A DNA stretch of 64,000 nt from Butyricimonas faecalis (GCF_003991565.1 NZ_CP032819.1:2356001-2420000); one strand, 5' to 3'; numbered from the stretch's first letter, positions 20,709 through 30,703 are shown. Numbers and translations are program-made. The notes: generated by a model from the sequence alone, not told the origin.

Positions 20709-21290
20709 CTATCTCTTGAAAAAAGAATTGCACAAGATCAACATGAAATTTTTATCTGTATTACCAAATTCAGATTTAATTTTTTTGTAAGCAACTTTGA
20801 CTTGGGTTTTCACTGTATTCACGGATACCCCCAATTGTTCTGCAACTTCTTTGTAACTTAATCCCTCAACACATCCCAATATAAAAATTTCCTTGCATTT
20901 GGGAGGCAAACTATCCATAACAACCTGCAAACGACCATACAATTCCTCGAAATTATCCGTTTTTTCCTCCGTTTCTTCCCCAGAGGTCATTATCTCCTGC
21001 CGGTACTTCCGTTCGACTTCTTCGTGAAGTTTCCAATCTATACACGCATGTTTGACCGATTGACTCAAATAACTATAAAGGGAACCGGTATGGGTTATTT
21101 TTGCCCGATTCACCCACAGGTAAATAAACGTATCCTGCACGATATCTTCCGCCTCCGCTCGATTCCCGACAAAACCTAACGCATAAAGATATAACCGTTC
21201 CGAGTAAGACTCGAAAAAATAATTAAATGCATACCAATCCCCCTCTTGCATTTTCCGGAACAAAGTCAATTCATTCTGCATAGGCCACAT
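20709..21290 (-). CDS. ECF-type RNA polymerase sigma factor (locus 1)
   Basis: Sigma-70-family ECF factor of 193 residues that should direct transcription of the downstream susC operon. Region 2 is visible as FNYFFESYSERLYLYALGFVG plus AEDIVQDTFIYLWVN, and region 4 as LQVVMDSLPPKCKEIFILGCVEGLSYKEVAEQLGVSVNTVKTQV, including the helix-turn-helix. It is the first gene of a same-strand set sigma-fecR-susC-susD, the standard cell-surface signalling layout. The protein may begin at the second methionine (residue 4). A TATTTTTG box lies at 21305-21312 on the minus strand, too close to the start to leave more than a very short leader. Confidence 0.93.
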   Translation of the reverse strand: MWPMQNELTLFRKMQEGDWYAFNYFFESYSERLYLYALGFVGNRAEAEDIVQDTFIYLWVNRAKITHTGSLYSYLSQSVKHACIDWKLHEEVERKYRQEIMTSGEETEEKTDNFEELYGRLQVVMDSLPPKCKEIFILGCVEGLSYKEVAEQLGVSVNTVKTQVKVAYKKIKSEFGNTDKNFMLILCNSFFKR

Positions 21291-21304
21291 TTCCTTATTG
21301 AAAG

Positions 21305-21312
21305 CAAAAATA
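21305..21312 (-). promoter_or_regulatory. Possible -7 box upstream of the locus 1 sigma factor
   Basis: The minus strand reads TATTTTTG, matching TAnnTTTG, 15 bases before the annotated start. A proper -33 TTG at 19-21 bases is missing, so support is weak. If used, the start would shift to the methionine at 21281. Confidence 0.3.
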
Positions 21313-21546
21313 ATGATTCTCTTTGTATTTTATACTCCCGTGCCGAAAAAATACAAGAAATGAACTTATAACCGGATCACCATGAAATTATAGGCAAAGA
21401 TTGCTTAATGCCATAGCAATACCGGCCTTTTAATAAGGTCGCCATCTCCCAAGTATTTCAATGGTTTTACCTTAAGGATTCAGCAACACCCCACCAGCAA
21501 TCAATATTTATTCCACCGAAGAGTTTCAAAAGAAATCAGAATCATT

Positions 21547-21554
21547 TATATTTG
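21547..21554 (+). promoter_or_regulatory. Putative -7 box of hisS
   Basis: TATATTTG matches TAnnTTTG and ends 34 bases before the hisS ATG. A TTTC at 21524-21527, 19 bases upstream, could serve as a degenerate -33 element. Confidence 0.55.
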
Positions 21555-21588
21555 CATCACTATTAAGATAAAAGCTAAAAAAGACGAC

Positions 21589-22959
21589 ATGGCACAGACT
21601 CCATCTATTCCGAAAGGGACAAGAGATTATTCACCGGAAGTTATGGTGAAAAGAAATTATATATTTGACACGATCAAATCCGTATTCAAACTTTATGGTT
21701 ATTTGCCGCTGGAAACCCCGGCGATGGAAAATCTTTCCACCCTCATGGGGAAATACGGCGAGGAAGGGGATAAATTACTTTTCAAGATACTGAACTCCGG
21801 AGATTTTCTGGCTCCTGTTACTAATAGTGAAGTGGAGGAACGCAATATTCCCCGGTTGACCAACAAGATTTGCGAAAAGGGATTGCGTTATGACTTGACC
21901 GTGCCTTTCGCTCGATTCGTGGTACAACACCAAAATGAAATATCATTCCCGTTCAAGCGCTACCAGATTCAACCCGTGTGGCGGGCCGATAGACCGCAAA
22001 AAGGGCGTTATAGAGAATTCTACCAATGTGACGTGGATGTCGTGGGAAGCGATTCTTTGTTGAACGAGGTGGAATTGGTTCAGATCGTGGACGAGGTGTA
22101 CAAACGGCTGAAAATAAATGTACGCCTGCTGATTAACAACCGGAAAGTGCTGGCCGGAATTGCCGAAACGATCGGTCACCCCGACAAGCTGGTTGACATT
22201 ACCGTTGCCATTGACAAGATGGATAAAATCGGTGCTGAAAACGTGAATGCCGAACTCCGGGAAAAAGGAGTGTCAGAAGAGGCTATTGAAAAATTACAAC
22301 CCATATTACGCTTAGAAGGTTCCAACGAAGAGAAGTTGACCCGCTTGCAAGAAGTCTTGAAAGACAGTGAAACCGGATTAAAAGGAGTTGCAGAGCTTTC
22401 TACCGTATTCCGTTATTTGAATCAACTGGATATCCAAACGGAAATAAAGCTAGACCTAACTCTTGCCCGCGGATTGAGTTACTACACCGGAGCCATTTTC
22501 GAGGTAAAAGCCAAGGACGTGGAGATTGGAAGTATTACCGGAGGAGGGCGTTATGATGACTTGACCGGAATTTTCGGAATGAAAAATATGTCGGGCGTTG
22601 GTATATCCTTCGGGGCCGACCGCATCTTCGACGTGATGAATCAACTGGACATCTTCCCCAAAGATTCCACGGCAACTACCCGCGTGCTTTTCGTGAATTT
22701 CGGGGAAAAAGAAGAGGCTTTCTGTCTCCCTGTACTGAAAACCTTACGGGCCGCAGGAATCAATTCCGAGATATACCCGGAAGCCGCCAAGATGAAAAAA
22801 CAAATGACTTACGCCGACAAAAAGAGTATTCCTTATGTCGCTCTAGTCGGTGAAAACGAGATAAACAATAACGTGGTCACGCTGAAAAATATGCTTACCG
22901 GAGAACAAGAAAGTGTAGCTATTTCCAGCCTAGTTGACAAACTAAAAAGCGAGAATTAA
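21589..22959 (+). CDS. hisS: Histidyl-tRNA synthetase
   Basis: Cytoplasmic class II aminoacyl-tRNA synthetase that charges tRNA-His. 456 residues. It begins [20 protein letters not shown], containing the family signature KGTRDYxP. Motif 2 appears as [20 protein letters not shown] followed by REFYQCDVD, and the histidine-binding signature as [15 protein letters not shown]. Motif 3 reads [13 protein letters not shown]. The C-terminal 90 residues form the anticodon-binding domain ([21 protein letters not shown] ... [11 protein letters not shown]). An ATG at 21589 with a TAnnTTTG box upstream supports the start. The next gene, hutH, is 214 bases downstream on the same strand. Confidence 0.97.
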   Translation: MAQTPSIPKGTRDYSPEVMVKRNYIFDTIKSVFKLYGYLPLETPAMENLSTLMGKYGEEGDKLLFKILNSGDFLAPVTNSEVEERNIPRLTNKICEKGLRYDLTVPFARFVVQHQNEISFPFKRYQIQPVWRADRPQKGRYREFYQCDVDVVGSDSLLNEVELVQIVDEVYKRLKINVRLLINNRKVLAGIAETIGHPDKLVDITVAIDKMDKIGAENVNAELREKGVSEEAIEKLQPILRLEGSNEEKLTRLQEVLKDSETGLKGVAELSTVFRYLNQLDIQTEIKLDLTLARGLSYYTGAIFEVKAKDVEIGSITGGGRYDDLTGIFGMKNMSGVGISFGADRIFDVMNQLDIFPKDSTATTRVLFVNFGEKEEAFCLPVLKTLRAAGINSEIYPEAAKMKKQMTYADKKSIPYVALVGENEINNNVVTLKNMLTGEQESVAISSLVDKLKSEN

Positions 22960-23061
22960 GGTATGCAACTCTATCGCAAAGAACAACGCCCGCTGAAAAA
23001 CCACGGATTTGATGTTAGATTCCCGTGAGGAGGAATCTAACGGTTGCAAGTTACAGGTTCA

Positions 23062-23092
23062 CACGTTACAAGTTATTCAAACTTATAACGTG
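23062..23092 (+). other. Hairpin in the hisS-hutH gap
   Basis: CACGTTA and TAACGTG flank AAGTT/AACTT, giving a stem of about 12 bp with small bulges and a 5-base loop. No T-run follows, so it is not a classic terminator. It lies midway between hisS and hutH. Confidence 0.35.
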
Positions 23093-23145
23093 AAAAATCA
23101 AAGATTCAACCCGCACTTGCAACATGTAACCATTTCAGTGCGTGT

Positions 23146-23170
23146 AATTTAAAATTTAAAATCAAAAATT
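23146..23170. repeat. AT-rich intergenic repeat copy before hutH
   Basis: TAATTTAAAATTTAAAATC is a variant of the AAATTTTAAATT word seen in other gaps of the window. It ends about 10 bases before the hutH start and may also affect translation initiation. Confidence 0.4.
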
Positions 23171-23173
23171 CCA

Positions 23174-24670
23174 ATGACTCATTATATAACCCCAGAGAAA
23201 TTAACTTTCGAGCAGATCGAAAAAATTTTAACCAAGAAGTATAAATTAGCTTTATCGGACGAAAGCAAGAAACTGATCAATGATTGTAAGGCTTATCTGG
23301 ATCACAAAATCGCAACGTCTGACAAGCCATTGTACGGAATCACTACCGGGTTCGGTTCTTTGTGCAAGATTTCCATCTCGCAGGAAGATTTAAGCCAATT
23401 ACAGGCAAATTTAGTCATGTCTCATGCTTGCAGTTTGGGAGAACCCGTGCATAAAGATATTATCCGCTTGATGTTGTTGTTGAAAGCCCACGCTCTTTCT
23501 TTGGGAAAATCCGGGGTACAACAAGTAACCGTGGAACGTATTATCGATATGTTCAACCACGACGTTCTTCCCGTGGTGAAGGAGTTGGGTTCTTTAGGGG
23601 CATCCGGGGACTTGGCCCCGTTGGCAAACTTGTTTTTGCCGTTGATCGGTGAGGGTGAAGTTTTCTACAAGGATAAAATCTATCCGGCAAAGGAAATTAA
23701 TGCCAAATTCGGCTGGGAGCCTATCCAGCTGGGAGCTAAAGAAGGGTTGGCTTTGCTGAATGGTACTCAATTTATGAGTTCTCACGCAGTTTATGCTTTA
23801 TTGAATGCCTTCAAAGTGGTAAAATATGCCGATATTATTGGAGCTTTATCACTGGAAGCATACGATGGACGCATCGATCCGTTCTTACCGCAAATCCATG
23901 AGGCTCGTCCTCATCCGGGACAAATTGAAACGGCTCGCAATATCCGCACTTTACTGGAAGGTTCAGAATTCCAGAAAATGGAAAAGACTCACGTGCAAGA
24001 CCCGTATTCTTTCCGTTGTATGCCTCAAGTACACGGGGCCGTGAAAGATACCGTGGCTTACGTGGCATCTGTCGTTGAACGGGAAATCAACTCGGTAACC
24101 GATAACCCGACTATTTTCATGGAAGATGATTTGATCATTTCCGGTGGCAATTTCCACGGAGAACCGCTGGCCCTGGTACTAGATTTCTTAAGCATCGCTA
24201 TCGCCGAATTGGGTAGTATCTCCGAAAGACGAGTGTACCGCTTGATTGCCGGAGATCGTAAAACGCCTGAATTCCTCGTTGCCAATTCCGGCTTGAATTC
24301 CGGTTTCATGATCCCGCAATATGCCGCTGCCGCCATCGTCAGCAAGAACAAGCAGTTATGTTCACCGTGTTCCGTGGACTCCATCCCGTCATCCAACGAG
24401 CAGGAGGATCACGTCAGCATGGGTGGCAATGCCGCAACCAAGACAGTGAAAGTGATCGAGAACGTGGAACGAGTGCTTGCTATCGAATTGATGAATGCGG
24501 CACAGGCCATCGAGATGCAACGTCCGACCAAGACTTCTGCATATTTGGAAAATTTCTTGGCTGAATTCCGTACGATCGTACCGTTTAATAGTCAAGACCG
24601 GGTGATGTACCAGGATATCGAAGCTGCCGTTGAGTTTTTGAAACAGGGGGAGTTTGCTAACTTCGAATAA
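23174..24670 (+). CDS. hutH: Histidine ammonia-lyase
   Basis: Converts L-histidine to trans-urocanate and ammonia, the first step of histidine breakdown. 498 residues. The MIO prosthetic group forms from A143-S144-G145 in SLGASGDLAPLA. The Tyr region GITTGFG is present near residue 56, and SSNEQEDHVSMG is the conserved C-terminal active-site segment. The selectivity position reads S-H in NLVMSHACSLGEP, as in histidine lyases and unlike the F-L or H-L of phenylalanine and tyrosine lyases. No other hut gene lies nearby, so it is separated from the rest of the pathway and sits instead after hisS. A strong terminator follows. Confidence 0.93.
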   Translation: MTHYITPEKLTFEQIEKILTKKYKLALSDESKKLINDCKAYLDHKIATSDKPLYGITTGFGSLCKISISQEDLSQLQANLVMSHACSLGEPVHKDIIRLMLLLKAHALSLGKSGVQQVTVERIIDMFNHDVLPVVKELGSLGASGDLAPLANLFLPLIGEGEVFYKDKIYPAKEINAKFGWEPIQLGAKEGLALLNGTQFMSSHAVYALLNAFKVVKYADIIGALSLEAYDGRIDPFLPQIHEARPHPGQIETARNIRTLLEGSEFQKMEKTHVQDPYSFRCMPQVHGAVKDTVAYVASVVEREINSVTDNPTIFMEDDLIISGGNFHGEPLALVLDFLSIAIAELGSISERRVYRLIAGDRKTPEFLVANSGLNSGFMIPQYAAAAIVSKNKQLCSPCSVDSIPSSNEQEDHVSMGGNAATKTVKVIENVERVLAIELMNAAQAIEMQRPTKTSAYLENFLAEFRTIVPFNSQDRVMYQDIEAAVEFLKQGEFANFE

Positions 24671-24715
24671 TATCATAAACACATCAATGCAAGAGGTTGT
24701 GTTAAACCCATACTT

Positions 24716-24749
24716 AAACACCCTGCCGGCTTCGCCGGGAGGGTGTTTT
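24716..24749 (+). terminator. Intrinsic terminator after hutH
   Basis: AAACACCCTGCCGGC / GCCGGGAGGGTGTTTT forms a long GC-rich stem with a TTC loop and a T-run, about 45 bases beyond the hutH stop. Confidence 0.9.
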
Positions 24750-25001
24750 AAAAACTATCCCTTCTCCGTAAATAGTCAAGATTGAACCATATTTTCCCTT
24801 GATGATGGACATAATATGAACATAGCATCTAGATTTGTCTATGCTTATGATGTATTTATATCAAGCACACTATACTAAAAACTTCAATTATTTATCTTAT
24901 TTTTATGGAATTTCTGTTCTCTCTGCATCTATGTAATAACATTTCCCCCGGGAACTGCGAATAAACATAGACAGAAAAAGTATAAACAAACAGATTACGA
25001 T
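24750..25001. other. Gap between hutH terminator and macroglobulin gene
   Basis: 252 AT-rich bases with no gene. TAGATTTG at 24830-24837 matches the -7 consensus and could start the macroglobulin mRNA with a leader of about 160 bases; the nearest TTG upstream is too far for a good -33. Nothing else stands out. Confidence 0.35.
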
Positions 25002-27527
25002 ATGATGAAAAGATTACTTATTATCACAGTATTATTATTCGGTGCACTCATTGCTTTCGGACAAAAAAATGTATCCTCAGAAAAAACAGCAAACCCGAAA
25101 ACAGCCTTAATCGAGGCACAAAAGGATTATCAGAAGGCCGTAAAAGAAAAAAACTCCCCGTTACTGATACAATCTTTAATTCGCCAAATCAATTATCAAT
25201 CTCTTATCGACATGGACAGTATCCCTCCCATGTTACAAAATTTGGAAAAATACATAGAAACAGACCAAAATATAATTGAAAAAAGTATTCTACACTCGTT
25301 ATTGGCAGAACTCTATCAAATGTACTACAAAAGTGAGCAAAATAAAATCAGCCGTAGAACTCCAATCACAGGATATATTCCTCGTAACATGGATGAGTGG
25401 ACAGAAAACATATATATAGAAAAAATCTTCCAGCATGCATTAGATGCAGTAAAAGCCCAATCCAAACTCTCCGAAATTAATTGTCTCTCTTATAAAGAAA
25501 TTCTCATCCTCGGAAAAAATTCTCCGGCACTTCGTCCCACGATGTATGATTTCCTCGTGTACCGCAGTATTGACATTTTAAACAGATTATATGACATTTC
25601 CCGTTATTACAAACAAGAACCGATCACTGAATGGCAACTATTTGCCCCGACGGAAGAATTCGTAAAAACTCCTATCGAAGCGAAAGATTTTGATATTCCC
25701 ATGAATATTCTCAAACTTTATCAATATCTGTTACAAGTAGATATAGCAGCAAAACGTACAGACGCTCTTCTCATTTCAGATTTGGATCGTTTGGAATACG
25801 TAAAGAATAAGATCCAATTAAAAGCTAAAGATTCTCTATACATCCACGCTTTAGAACAGCTATCCCAACAATACAACAAAAATCCCTATCAAGTAGAAAT
25901 CCTCTATAAACTTGCCCAACATTACTACCAAACAAATCATGTAATAAAGAAAGGAGATTTTCAAAAGGCCCTGGGTATATGCAATACTGGGATTCGCCAA
26001 TACCCTCAATATTTCCGGATCAACACGTTAAAGCAGTTGGTTCAAGAGATAACACAAACCACCGCATCTTACTCCATTAAATCTAACATATACCCGGGTC
26101 AAGAACAATACATTCAACTATCATACAAAAACTTACCAAAACTTTCAATCGCCCTGTACGAAGTCTGTGAACAGACTCTTGAGTTTCTGAACCTTAACAA
26201 ACAAGCTTCAAAACAAAAAAAAGTAGCCACATACACGTATTATCTTCCAAAACAATTATATAGCCAAGATACAGTGTTACCAATCCCTGTACCTAACACA
26301 GGACGTTATCAACTAATAGTATCTTATCCAAATAATATCAAAGCAGATTCTTTATATTTCAATTCAAGCCGTCTTTCATCTATCGCCCGCAAAACAGGAA
26401 AGACCAACTACGATATACTTGTTTGTGATCTCATTAGCGGAAAACCGATCAAAGATGCGAAAATAAAAATCTACAAGAGAACCGGAAAGAAATATCATCA
26501 GATAAAAGAATATTCTTCTGACAGAAACGGACTTGCTTCATTCAATGAATCAAATCAGGACAATTACTATCAAGTCACCTTAGGAAACGACAATGATGGA
26601 GTTCTACAACAACTTCCCTACCAATACTTCAACACCACAAAGACCGAATTGTCCGAAGTAAATCTTTTCACGGATCGATCAGTATATCGCCCCGGTCAAA
26701 TAGTCTATTTCAGCGGAATCTGTTGGGAAGCAACCAAAGAGATATCGCAAGCCATTGTCGGAAAAAATTATACCGTAACCTTACTAGATGCAAACCAACA
26801 AGTTGTTGCCAAACAAGAAGTCAAAACAAACCAATTTGGTTCTTTCTCTGGGAAATTTTCTTTGCCCCAAGAAGTTTTAAATGGGATCTTTACGATCTCC
26901 ACTCCCGGAGGTTCACAAACGATCTCTGTAACCGAATATAAACGTCCAAAATTCAACATTACGTTCAACCCGATAAAAGAAGCTTATCAATTGGGAGACC
27001 AACTTACCATTTCCGGTATTGCCAAAACCTATTCAGGAGTACATGTAGAAAATAGCAAAGTGACTTACAGTATTCAAGCCAATTCTCCTTTCGGAAGGTT
27101 TCAAGAAAATACCATAGCAGCAGGAAAAACACAGACAAATGCTAAAGGAGAATTCCAAATTTCATTCAAAACGGAAAAGCTCCCCCAAACTCCTACTCCA
27201 TACAATAATTTCACCATATATACAGTTTCTGTTACAGTAACCGCTCCAAACGGAGAAACCCAAGAAGCACAATATCCGATTCACGTCAGCAACCAACGTT
27301 ATTCATTAAATGCCATAGTTGATTCTAAAATCAATAAAGATCTTCCAAGTAATATTCTAATTACAACTCAAAATACTCTCGGCTCACCCTTGGCAGAAAA
27401 CATCACCTATGAGTTATCCTCTCTCAAACCATTACAAAAACTAGGAGAACAATACAACACAAAAAATCTTCCTGTTCATCAAAAAGTATGCGAAGGAATC
27501 TTCACTACCGGAGAAAACAAAAACTAG
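25002..27527 (+). CDS. Alpha-2-macroglobulin-like protein, N-terminal part (split by frameshift)
   Basis: First 841 residues of a large exported protein. Signal peptide MMKRLLIITVLLFGALIAFG. Residues to about 350 are helical and rich in charged residues (Bacteroidetes-type extension); macroglobulin-like beta domains follow, with NLFTDRSVYRPGQIVYFSG as the typical MG-domain segment and ISVTEYKRPKFNITF as the next strand pattern. The frame ends at a TAG at 27525 inside the motif GENKN. The downstream frame continues the same protein, and one extra A in the run at 27519-27523 would fuse them into about 1,900 residues, the usual length of this family. It could be a real mutation or a homopolymer error. 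Confidence 0.85.
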   Translation: MMKRLLIITVLLFGALIAFGQKNVSSEKTANPKTALIEAQKDYQKAVKEKNSPLLIQSLIRQINYQSLIDMDSIPPMLQNLEKYIETDQNIIEKSILHSLLAELYQMYYKSEQNKISRRTPITGYIPRNMDEWTENIYIEKIFQHALDAVKAQSKLSEINCLSYKEILILGKNSPALRPTMYDFLVYRSIDILNRLYDISRYYKQEPITEWQLFAPTEEFVKTPIEAKDFDIPMNILKLYQYLLQVDIAAKRTDALLISDLDRLEYVKNKIQLKAKDSLYIHALEQLSQQYNKNPYQVEILYKLAQHYYQTNHVIKKGDFQKALGICNTGIRQYPQYFRINTLKQLVQEITQTTASYSIKSNIYPGQEQYIQLSYKNLPKLSIALYEVCEQTLEFLNLNKQASKQKKVATYTYYLPKQLYSQDTVLPIPVPNTGRYQLIVSYPNNIKADSLYFNSSRLSSIARKTGKTNYDILVCDLISGKPIKDAKIKIYKRTGKKYHQIKEYSSDRNGLASFNESNQDNYYQVTLGNDNDGVLQQLPYQYFNTTKTELSEVNLFTDRSVYRPGQIVYFSGICWEATKEISQAIVGKNYTVTLLDANQQVVAKQEVKTNQFGSFSGKFSLPQEVLNGIFTISTPGGSQTISVTEYKRPKFNITFNPIKEAYQLGDQLTISGIAKTYSGVHVENSKVTYSIQANSPFGRFQENTIAAGKTQTNAKGEFQISFKTEKLPQTPTPYNNFTIYTVSVTVTAPNGETQEAQYPIHVSNQRYSLNAIVDSKINKDLPSNILITTQNTLGSPLAENITYELSSLKPLQKLGEQYNTKNLPVHQKVCEGIFTTGENKN

Positions 27528-30500
27528 ATATAGATTTGTCATCTCTACCTTCCGGAGCATACCTGTTAAAACTTGCAGGTTCGGGAAATGATAAAGACAT
27601 CACTTATCAAACGATTCTATATCTCTATTCATTTGAAGACAAACAACCACCTTATCCCACCTACTACTGGTGCGTGGAAGAAAAAACGGTATGCACTCCC
27701 GGTGAAGAGGCTAAAATCCTGTTAGGTTCATCTGCAAAAGAGGTATATGTTCTATATGAAATATATTCTAATCAAAAATTTATGGAGCGGAAACGCTTGA
27801 TTCTAAACAACTCCAATACTACTTTATCAATCCCTTATAAAGAAGATTACGGGCAAACGGCAGAGGTTATCATTAGCTATATAAAAGACGAAAAATCTTT
27901 CCTAAACAACATCACGTTAACTCGCAAGGAAGTTAGTAAAGAATTGAATATCATTACAAAAACTTTCCGAGATCATCTAGTTCCCGGACAGCAAGAAGAG
28001 TGGTCATTCGTTATCAAGACAGCGCAAGGGAATGTCATTGTTTCTGAGATGATGACCAGTATGTATGACGCTTCTCTAGATGTAATCCGTCCTCACAATT
28101 GGAATTTTTACCCTATTTACAACGAATACAGTACTATACCTAGATGGCGGCACAACATTTATCCACAATATGCTTTTTTAAATGAACAGACCCAAGGGTT
28201 GAATTTTCCCGAATTCAAATATGATAAATTAAATCTATACGACTTGAACGAATATTCCTTCTTCGGTTTAAACAATGTCATTGCAAGAGGATATAACGAA
28301 GCCGCACCATCACAGGAAGCAATGGCGGATGAAGTAATGATGGTCTCTTGCAAACAAGCTGGTAGATTACGACTAGCTGCAGGCAAAGCAAAGTCTATAT
28401 ACAATTTTGATTACGATTCCGACTCTTGGGAAGAATCCGAAACAATAACTCCGGAAATCAGACAGAATTTCCAAGAAACAGCTTTCTTCTTTCCCCAACT
28501 GCTAACGGATTCTACCGGCAACGTGGTCATCAAATTTACCGCACCAGAATCAACCACCACGTGGAAATTCATGGCCTTGGCCCACACGCCAACGATGCAA
28601 TTCGGACAAATTGAAAAATTCGTCGTTACAAGCAAGAAGTTCATGATCAACACGAACTTGCCACGATTTGTGCGTACAGGAGATAAAGTCGTATTACAAG
28701 CCACGATCAACAACCTCACGCCGGAAGTACAACAAGGCGAAACTTACCTTGAATTATTTGTTCCCTCGACAAATGCCGTGATCAGTAAACAGCAGGTAAC
28801 ATTTAACGTGAAGGCGCAGGAAAATCAAACCGTCAGCTTTGAATTTACAGCCCCGGAAAATATCGATTTACTCGGGTGTCGTATAGTTGCCTCTTCATCG
28901 GAATTCAGTGATGGAGAACAGCACGTGCTGCCCGTCGTACCTAACGCAACCTTAGCTACACAGACGTTACCTATATTCATGAACCGCCAAGGCCAACAGA
29001 CATTCAAATTGAATGCTCCGAAAGGTATTACTCCATACCGTTTGACCTTGGAACTCACGGCAAATCCGATATGGTATGCCGTATTAGCTCTACCCACGAT
29101 AAACACGCCACAAACAGATAACGTCACGGAGATCACGGCATCCTATTATGTCAGCACACTGGCCACAGCCATTGCGAATGCAAATCCACAGATCACAAAT
29201 ACAATCCGGCAATGGATGCAAAAACCAGATGCAGCACTGATCTCTCCGTTAGAAAAGAACCAAGAATTAAAATCTATCCTGCTGCAACTTTCTCCTTGGG
29301 TCTCCGAAGCTCAAAATGAAACACAACAAATGCGTTCACTAGGAGAGCTTTTGGATGTCAATCGCCAAAATTATATTTCTCAACAAGCCATCAATAAACT
29401 TACCGAACTGCAAAATGAAGATGGCGGATGGTCTTGGTTTAAAGGATTCACTTCCAGTACTTTCATGACAGCAAATGTACTTGAAGCTATGGCAAGACTG
29501 GTCTCCCTAAATGTCACAAGCCACTCGGAACAGGTGAAAAAAATGCAAGTCAAGGCGTTACAATTCCTAGATAAACAAATACAAGAATCATACAAACACG
29601 TGAAGACAGCCGGATATTCCCAGATCCTGTACCTATACACACGTAGCGCATACCGGGATATCCCATTAGCAGATGCACGAGAAGCCCACAAGTATTATCT
29701 TGGTCAACTGGAAACGTCGTGGCCACAACTTTCCCTTTACGAAAAAGCCTTGACAGCCATTGCTATGGTACGTTACGGGAAAACGGGTATTGCGAAACAA
29801 ATCATTCGCTCCCTGAAAGAGTATTCCACGACAACTCCCGAAATGGGAATGTATTGGGCAAACAACCGTTCTACCCTGTTCACGAATTCTGCCATTCAAA
29901 CCCACGTGGCCATCATGAGTGCCTTCCGGGAGATTGAAGGGAATTCCACGGATACGGAATGGATGAAACAATGGTTATTGCGGCAGAAACAAACCCAAAG
30001 CTGGGGATCAACCCCAACCACGGTAGACGCTATCTACGCATTGCTGCTCACGGGTAATAATCAATTAGCTTCATCGGAGAATCTGGGCGTCAAATTCGGA
30101 AACAAGAACTTGAATGTCTCCCCGGAAGAAAAAACACTCGGCTACATCAAGCAAACTTTCACGGGGAAAGAAATTACCCCCAAAATGATGAACGTAACCC
30201 TTTCAAAACAACAGCAACAAGCAAGTTGGGGTGGGCTATATTTACAATACTTTGAAAAACTAGATAAGATCACCAGCCATTCAGGCGATATCTCCGTACA
30301 GAAAGATCTTTTCATCCAGAGAGAAGGCGATAATGGAAATACGCTGACGCCATTGGCAGGACAGGATTTACAAGTCGGTGACCGCATCTGTATCCGTATC
30401 ACGGTAACCAATAACCAAGATATGCAATTCGTACATCTGAAAGATCTGAGAGCCGGATGCTTTGAGCCCACGGAACAGCTTTCAGGTAATCGTTGGCAAG

Positions 30501-30703
30501 AGAACCTTGGTTACTACCAGGAAACTACGGATGTTGCAACAAACTTCTTCTTTGATTTCCTCCCTAAAGGTACACACGTGTTCGAATACACGGTATGGAT
30601 TGCCCAAAGCGGAACTTATCAAGATGGCATTGCCACATTACAATGTGTCTATGCTCCACAATATTCTGCGAACAGTGATGCGGGAAGCGTCACTGTCCAG
30701 TAA
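27488..30703 (+). CDS. Alpha-2-macroglobulin-like protein, C-terminal part (split by frameshift)
   Basis: Continues the protein begun at 25002; real homology starts at KLDIDLSSLPSGAYLLKL, so the first dozen codons are probably not native and this half has no signal peptide. It carries the central A2M domain (FFPQLLTDSTGNVVIKFTAP, ESTTTWKFMALAHT), the helical thioester-type domain with NEDGGWSWFKG, and C-terminal receptor-like strands. Where thioester macroglobulins have CxEQ, this one reads DNVTEITASYY (about residue 1,370 of the joined protein), with neither C nor Q. It therefore cannot trap proteases covalently in the standard way. In bacteria such proteins are thought to protect the periplasm from foreign proteases. 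A perfect terminator follows. Confidence 0.85.
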   Translation: MRRNLHYRRKQKLDIDLSSLPSGAYLLKLAGSGNDKDITYQTILYLYSFEDKQPPYPTYYWCVEEKTVCTPGEEAKILLGSSAKEVYVLYEIYSNQKFMERKRLILNNSNTTLSIPYKEDYGQTAEVIISYIKDEKSFLNNITLTRKEVSKELNIITKTFRDHLVPGQQEEWSFVIKTAQGNVIVSEMMTSMYDASLDVIRPHNWNFYPIYNEYSTIPRWRHNIYPQYAFLNEQTQGLNFPEFKYDKLNLYDLNEYSFFGLNNVIARGYNEAAPSQEAMADEVMMVSCKQAGRLRLAAGKAKSIYNFDYDSDSWEESETITPEIRQNFQETAFFFPQLLTDSTGNVVIKFTAPESTTTWKFMALAHTPTMQFGQIEKFVVTSKKFMINTNLPRFVRTGDKVVLQATINNLTPEVQQGETYLELFVPSTNAVISKQQVTFNVKAQENQTVSFEFTAPENIDLLGCRIVASSSEFSDGEQHVLPVVPNATLATQTLPIFMNRQGQQTFKLNAPKGITPYRLTLELTANPIWYAVLALPTINTPQTDNVTEITASYYVSTLATAIANANPQITNTIRQWMQKPDAALISPLEKNQELKSILLQLSPWVSEAQNETQQMRSLGELLDVNRQNYISQQAINKLTELQNEDGGWSWFKGFTSSTFMTANVLEAMARLVSLNVTSHSEQVKKMQVKALQFLDKQIQESYKHVKTAGYSQILYLYTRSAYRDIPLADAREAHKYYLGQLETSWPQLSLYEKALTAIAMVRYGKTGIAKQIIRSLKEYSTTTPEMGMYWANNRSTLFTNSAIQTHVAIMSAFREIEGNSTDTEWMKQWLLRQKQTQSWGSTPTTVDAIYALLLTGNNQLASSENLGVKFGNKNLNVSPEEKTLGYIKQTFTGKEITPKMMNVTLSKQQQQASWGGLYLQYFEKLDKITSHSGDISVQKDLFIQREGDNGNTLTPLAGQDLQVGDRICIRITVTNNQDMQFVHLKDLRAGCFEPTEQLSGNRWQENLGYYQETTDVATNFFFDFLPKGTHVFEYTVWIAQSGTYQDGIATLQCVYAPQYSANSDAGSVTVQ

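Noticed and set aside
23174..24670. Tyrosine or phenylalanine ammonia-lyase of an aryl-polyene pathway
   Set aside because: The selectivity residues are S-H as in histidine lyases, and no polyene biosynthesis genes are nearby.
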